Shown: one piece after another, positions 60,903 to 64,000 of the stretch
Position numbering within the stretch: position 1 is the stretch's first letter
How the letters are laid out: the number at the start of each line of letters is the position of its first letter
Assembly: GCA_965242975.1 (NCBI GenBank)
Contig: CBDETS010000007.1
Location: forward strand, 4,526,001 to 4,590,000
Reading direction: 5' to 3'
Source of the DNA: JAPPHA01 sp965242975
Lineage (GTDB): Bacteria; Pseudomonadota; Alphaproteobacteria; Rhodobacterales; Rhodobacteraceae
Length of the DNA: 64,000 bases
Translations under genes and position numbers: made by a program
Notes under the pieces: generated by a model
Told to the model about the DNA's origin: nothing
Database searches by the model: none
Seen by the model: only the letters and a program-made list of their open reading frames with translations

Positions 60903-62219
60903 ATGCTCGACAAGAGGCCGAAACCCGGGCTTTCCACCGGAACCATGACAAGGAGACAGGCCGTCGGCGGCCTTGCTGCCGGGGCCGGAATTGTCGGCGT
61001 CGCAGGGTCGTTGCCCCTGGCTGCGCGATACGCTCAAGCCCAGAGTTCGGAACCAATCCGGATCGGATTCCAGGTCCATCGTACGGGGATCGGGGCTGCC
61101 TACGGGCGCTGGTACGACCGTACGACCGAAGCTGCCGTGAAACGCATCAATGACGCGGGCGGAATCAACGGGCGACCCGTTGAGATCGTTGCGGAAGATG
61201 ACGGAACCGACCCCAAGAGAGGGGCCGAAGTTGTCGAGAAATTCGCCACCCAGCACAATTGCGACATCGCCTTCGGAACCCTGTTCAGCCATGTCGTGAT
61301 CGGTTCCGCGCCAAGGGCCGGGGAGCTGAAACTCCCGTACTTCGTCGTTTCCGAAGGCCACCACGTCGCCAGCGGGATTCTCAACCGGTACACGCTGCAG
61401 CCCGGGATTACCGACGTGAAAAGCCAGGTCGAGGCGATGGGACCGTACGTTGCCGAAAACCTCGGCAAGAAGATCACGATGATCTTTCCCGATTTCGCCT
61501 TTGGCCACGACCACAGGGATTATTTCTCCGCCTCCGTCGAGAGGCAGGGCGGTACCGTTGTCGAGAAGATCGCGATCCCGCCGACAGAGACGTCGTTCAC
61601 CAAGTATTTCCCGAAGATCCCGCAGGACACCGAGGTCGTCTACCACGTCATGGTGGGGCCCGCGGTCCTGACGTTCGTCAAGGAACTCGGTGAATTCTTC
61701 GGCCCGAGCAGTCCCGAGATATTCGGGTTCATCGACAGTCTCGAAGCCGTCGACATAACCAGCCCCGGCCTTGAATTCCTCGAAGGCAGCTATTTCTGGG
61801 AAGGCTTTCCGCGCTATGCCCAGGCCGACCAGACGGACTATGACAAGGTGTACCGGGCGGCTGTCGGCGTCGATGACAACGGTGCGTCCGTTTCGGACCC
61901 GAAAGACGTGTCGACCTATGCCCACATGTTCGGATGCTGGGAAACCCTGAACATCGTCAAGGCGGGAATGGAGGCGTCGGGCTATTCCGGGCCGGCGGAC
62001 CGGGCAGCCCTGATCGAAGCGGTCGAGGCGATGACCGATCTTCCCCATTCCGAAGATCATCCGCAGGGGGCGAAGGTCTTTAACGGGCGCACGCACCAGG
62101 TGTTCGGCCACCAGTACATTTCCCGGGTGGCCGGAGGCCGGCTCGATGTCGTGCACACGACGTCGATCGAGGACACGTTCTACGAAGACGAGACTGACTA
62201 CACGGCGCAGGCCTTCTGA
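60903..62219 (+). CDS. Branched-chain amino acid/amide-type ABC substrate-binding protein (LivK-like)
   Basis: A 438-residue type I periplasmic binding protein. The N-terminus has a twin-arginine-like signal (MTRRQAVGGLAAGAGIVGVAG) ending near AQAQSS. The mature part shows IRIGFQVHRTG, AVKRINDAGGINGRPVEIVAEDDGTDPKRGAE and ITMIFPDFAFGHDHRDYF, typical of LivK/UrtA-like receptors for amino acids, amides or aromatic acids. The start at 60903 has a strong AAGGAG. The permeases LivH and LivM follow in the same operon. Confidence 0.92.
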   Translation: MLDKRPKPGLSTGTMTRRQAVGGLAAGAGIVGVAGSLPLAARYAQAQSSEPIRIGFQVHRTGIGAAYGRWYDRTTEAAVKRINDAGGINGRPVEIVAEDDGTDPKRGAEVVEKFATQHNCDIAFGTLFSHVVIGSAPRAGELKLPYFVVSEGHHVASGILNRYTLQPGITDVKSQVEAMGPYVAENLGKKITMIFPDFAFGHDHRDYFSASVERQGGTVVEKIAIPPTETSFTKYFPKIPQDTEVVYHVMVGPAVLTFVKELGEFFGPSSPEIFGFIDSLEAVDITSPGLEFLEGSYFWEGFPRYAQADQTDYDKVYRAAVGVDDNGASVSDPKDVSTYAHMFGCWETLNIVKAGMEASGYSGPADRAALIEAVEAMTDLPHSEDHPQGAKVFNGRTHQVFGHQYISRVAGGRLDVVHTTSIEDTFYEDETDYTAQAF

Positions 62220-62271
62220 GTCGAACCGGTTCTCGAACACCAAAGTCCGGTAATGGATGGGGGCTGACATC

Positions 62272-63198
62272 ATGGATTTTGGCCCCCATCTCGTTCTGGC
62301 GACACTCGAAGGCGCGATCACGGCCGCGGTCATTTCCCTGACCGCCGTCGGTCTCAGCATCGTTTTCGGAGTCATGCGCGTGGTCAATGTTGCCCACGGC
62401 GAGTTCTTCATGCTCGGTGCCGTCATCGCCTGGTGGGTCGTGACGATCGTTGGAGGACACCCCGCACTGGGTTTCATCGTCGCGCTCGTCGTCGCACCTT
62501 TCCTTACGGGCGTCATCGCCGCGATCGCGGACTGGTTCGTGCTCAAGCGGATAGCCTACGATCCCGAACGCACGATCGTCGCGACGATCGGGCTCCTGTA
62601 CATCATCCAGCAATCGACGTTGATGACCTTCGGGCCGGACGCCCGGCCCGTCGAACCGCCGTTCAATCAGCGGCTCGCGATTCCCTGGATCGAGTATGGC
62701 GATGCCGGCTTCGCGCTCATCTGGCCGTGGGGGCTTGGCACCACGACCTACAAGCTGGCGGTCATTGCGGCGGCAGTCGTCGTGCTCGCGGGGTTGTGGC
62801 TCGTGATGAAAAGGACGCGCCTCGGCCTCGTCATGCGGGCCACCCGGCTCGACAGCGAAATGGCGCTCGCGTTCGGAATTCCGGTGAACCGGGTCTATGC
62901 GCTGGTATTCGGGCTCGGCGCGGGGCTCGCGGCGCTTGGGGCTGTCCTGATTGTCCCCATACAACAGGCGCATTACCTCATGGGGGGCGATCCGCTCCTG
63001 CTGTCGTTCATCGCCGTGATCATCGGGGGGCTCGGGAGCCTGCCCGGAACGCTGCTTGCCGCCGTTCTCATTGGAATGAGCGACGGTATCATCTCGGTCT
63101 TCTTTTCCCCGACGCTCGCGAAGATCTTCGCCACGTTGCTGGTTGCCTTCGTTCTGGTATTCCGGCCCGAGGGCCTGTTCGGGCGGCGAAACTCATGA
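62272..63198 (+). CDS. livH: Branched-chain amino acid-type ABC permease LivH
   Basis: A 308-residue permease with about eight TM helices. LivH features are VGLSIVFGVMRVVNVAHGEFFMLGA near the N-terminus and the EAA-like loop RATRLDSEMALAFGIPVNRVYAL, then FIAVIIGGLGSLPGTLLAAVLIG and LVFRPEGLFGRR at the end. I chose the ATG at 62272 (GGATGGGGG upstream); one at 62257 is in frame. Its stop overlaps the next start (ATGA). Confidence 0.93.
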   Translation: MDFGPHLVLATLEGAITAAVISLTAVGLSIVFGVMRVVNVAHGEFFMLGAVIAWWVVTIVGGHPALGFIVALVVAPFLTGVIAAIADWFVLKRIAYDPERTIVATIGLLYIIQQSTLMTFGPDARPVEPPFNQRLAIPWIEYGDAGFALIWPWGLGTTTYKLAVIAAAVVVLAGLWLVMKRTRLGLVMRATRLDSEMALAFGIPVNRVYALVFGLGAGLAALGAVLIVPIQQAHYLMGGDPLLLSFIAVIIGGLGSLPGTLLAAVLIGMSDGIISVFFSPTLAKIFATLLVAFVLVFRPEGLFGRRNS

Positions 63199-64000
63199 TC
63201 GGGCTGTCAGCCAGGTATCGCTCACCGGCGCTCCACGGATGCGTCATCGCCACCCTGTTTCTGCTCCATTTCGTTCTATCCGATTATCACGACGGGAATC
63301 TCGCACGAATCATGGTCCTGGCCGTGTTCGCGATGGGGTACAATGTCCTGTTCGGATACACCGGTCTCCTCAGTCTCGGCCATGCATTGTTCTTTGCCGC
63401 CGGGATGTACGGGCTCGGACTGCCAATGCACCTGTTCGGGGCCACCCCGGCGCCAGCGTTCCTGGCGGGAATCGCAAGCGCGCTGGTCGTCTCCGCCGTC
63501 ATCGGGTTCCTCGCACTCAGGACCAGCGGCGTCGCGTTCATGATCGTCACGCTGATGTTCGCGCAGGCCGGGTTCCTGACGATTCTTCTCTTCGGTGAAT
63601 ACACCCGGGGCGACGAGGGGTTTGTCATCCAGCAGGCGGCCCGTTCGATCGCCGGAATCGATCTGACGGATCCGAGCAACCGGTATTTTGCCGCATTGAT
63701 GCTGTTTTCCGTCTGTTTCGTTTTCATGGCGTGGCTGGTCGAGACGCCGTTCGGCCGGTGCCTGGTCGCGATCCGGGAAAACGAGGAACGGGCGCGGCTG
63801 CTCGGCTACGACGTCCTCAAACACAAGCTCGTCGCCGTCATCATTTCCGGAACCATGTCCGGGGCGTCCGGCGCCGCCTACGCGCTCCTGTTCGGGTATG
63901 CCGGCGCCACCTTCGCGTCGGTCCAGTACTCGATCTATCCGCTGCTCTGGGTGTTGCTCGGTGGGGCGGGCACGACGATCGGGCCCCTGGCCGGCACGAT
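63195..64000 (+). CDS. livM: Branched-chain amino acid-type ABC permease LivM, partial
   Basis: The first 268 codons of a LivM permease, cut by the window edge. The ATG overlaps the livH stop (ATGA). Visible family text includes VLAVFAMGYNVLFGYTGLLSLGHALFF-type sequence (here positions about 40-66), GFLALRTSGVAFMIVTLMFAQ, the EAA loop AIRENEERARLLGYDVLKHK and LLWVLLGGAGTTIGPLAG. It forms the second membrane subunit; the LivG and LivF ATPases would be expected beyond 64000. Confidence 0.92.
   Translation, partial: MIGLSARYRSPALHGCVIATLFLLHFVLSDYHDGNLARIMVLAVFAMGYNVLFGYTGLLSLGHALFFAAGMYGLGLPMHLFGATPAPAFLAGIASALVVSAVIGFLALRTSGVAFMIVTLMFAQAGFLTILLFGEYTRGDEGFVIQQAARSIAGIDLTDPSNRYFAALMLFSVCFVFMAWLVETPFGRCLVAIRENEERARLLGYDVLKHKLVAVIISGTMSGASGAAYALLFGYAGATFASVQYSIYPLLWVLLGGAGTTIGPLAGT

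Noticed and set aside
60480..62546. 688-codon minus-strand ORF opposite the LivK/LivH genes
   Set aside because: Antisense to two well-supported genes and without family features.
1..64000. CRISPR arrays, rRNA genes, prophage structural genes
   Set aside because: No regularly spaced repeats, no rRNA-like sequence and no phage structural or packaging genes were seen.

Overview
The window is a GC-rich bacterial chromosome segment with dense short operons, many start/stop overlaps of the ATGA, GTGA or TTGA type, and a large share of solute importers and peripheral catabolic enzymes (TctABC, two MalFGK-type ABC systems, LivKHM, PdxA-like, TcuA, GMC oxidoreductase, amidohydrolases). This mix is typical of a heterotrophic alphaproteobacterium, perhaps Rhodospirillales- or Hyphomicrobiales-like, but no rRNA or other marker gene is present, so the taxonomy is an inference. 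I found no tRNA, rRNA or CRISPR array by eye.

Region 1 (1-11.5 kb) is an envelope transport cluster beside a Rieske oxygenase: two RND/MMPL pumps flank a DUF1302 gene (broken by one extra T in a T7 run), a DUF1329 gene and a YCF48-like beta-propeller. It looks like a system for moving a hydrophobic compound. Region 2 (12-15.9 kb) holds an MsrQ-like heme membrane protein, a CPBP protease, and a Fic/AbiEii two-gene module whose Fic domain lacks the catalytic His and whose AbiEii toxin is truncated. Region 3 (15.9-24.1 kb) is a minus-strand catabolic operon: TctC-TctB-TctA import, an enolase-superfamily acid-sugar dehydratase, a DHDPS-family lyase, a GntR/FCD regulator and a PdxA-like dehydrogenase, with a maleylacetate-reductase-like enzyme upstream. 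A perfect 26-bp palindrome in front of tctC is the likely GntR operator. Region 4 (24.8-30 kb) has a 780-residue 2-oxoglutarate oxygenase, an internally deleted ISAzo13-type transposase remnant, an SRPBCC gene between two diverged copies of the IS 5' region, and a HigBA-like pair whose toxin has an in-frame TAG.

Region 5 (30-49.6 kb) is metabolic: a DDAH/amidinotransferase-like enzyme; a GMC oxidoreductase next to a GtsABC-type sugar importer with its ATPase; TcuA; then a GntR/LacI-type hybrid regulator with a lactonase, divergent from an ABC importer operon that also encodes an amidohydrolase and a threonine-synthase-like PLP enzyme, and converges with a second metallohydrolase. A TTGACA promoter overlapped by a palindrome lies between regulator and importer. 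Region 6 (49.6-58.4 kb) is an accessory graveyard: a HAD hydrolase, a NYN protein with a terminator hairpin in its leader, a PD-(D/E)XK nuclease remnant, a fresh IS1634-family insertion with a GTTAGC target duplication, a VapBC pair, and an AbiEi antitoxin whose AbiEii partner is lost after about ten codons. Region 7 (58.4-64 kb) has a polytopic membrane protein, a GyrI-like protein and the start of a LivKHM importer that runs off the right edge.
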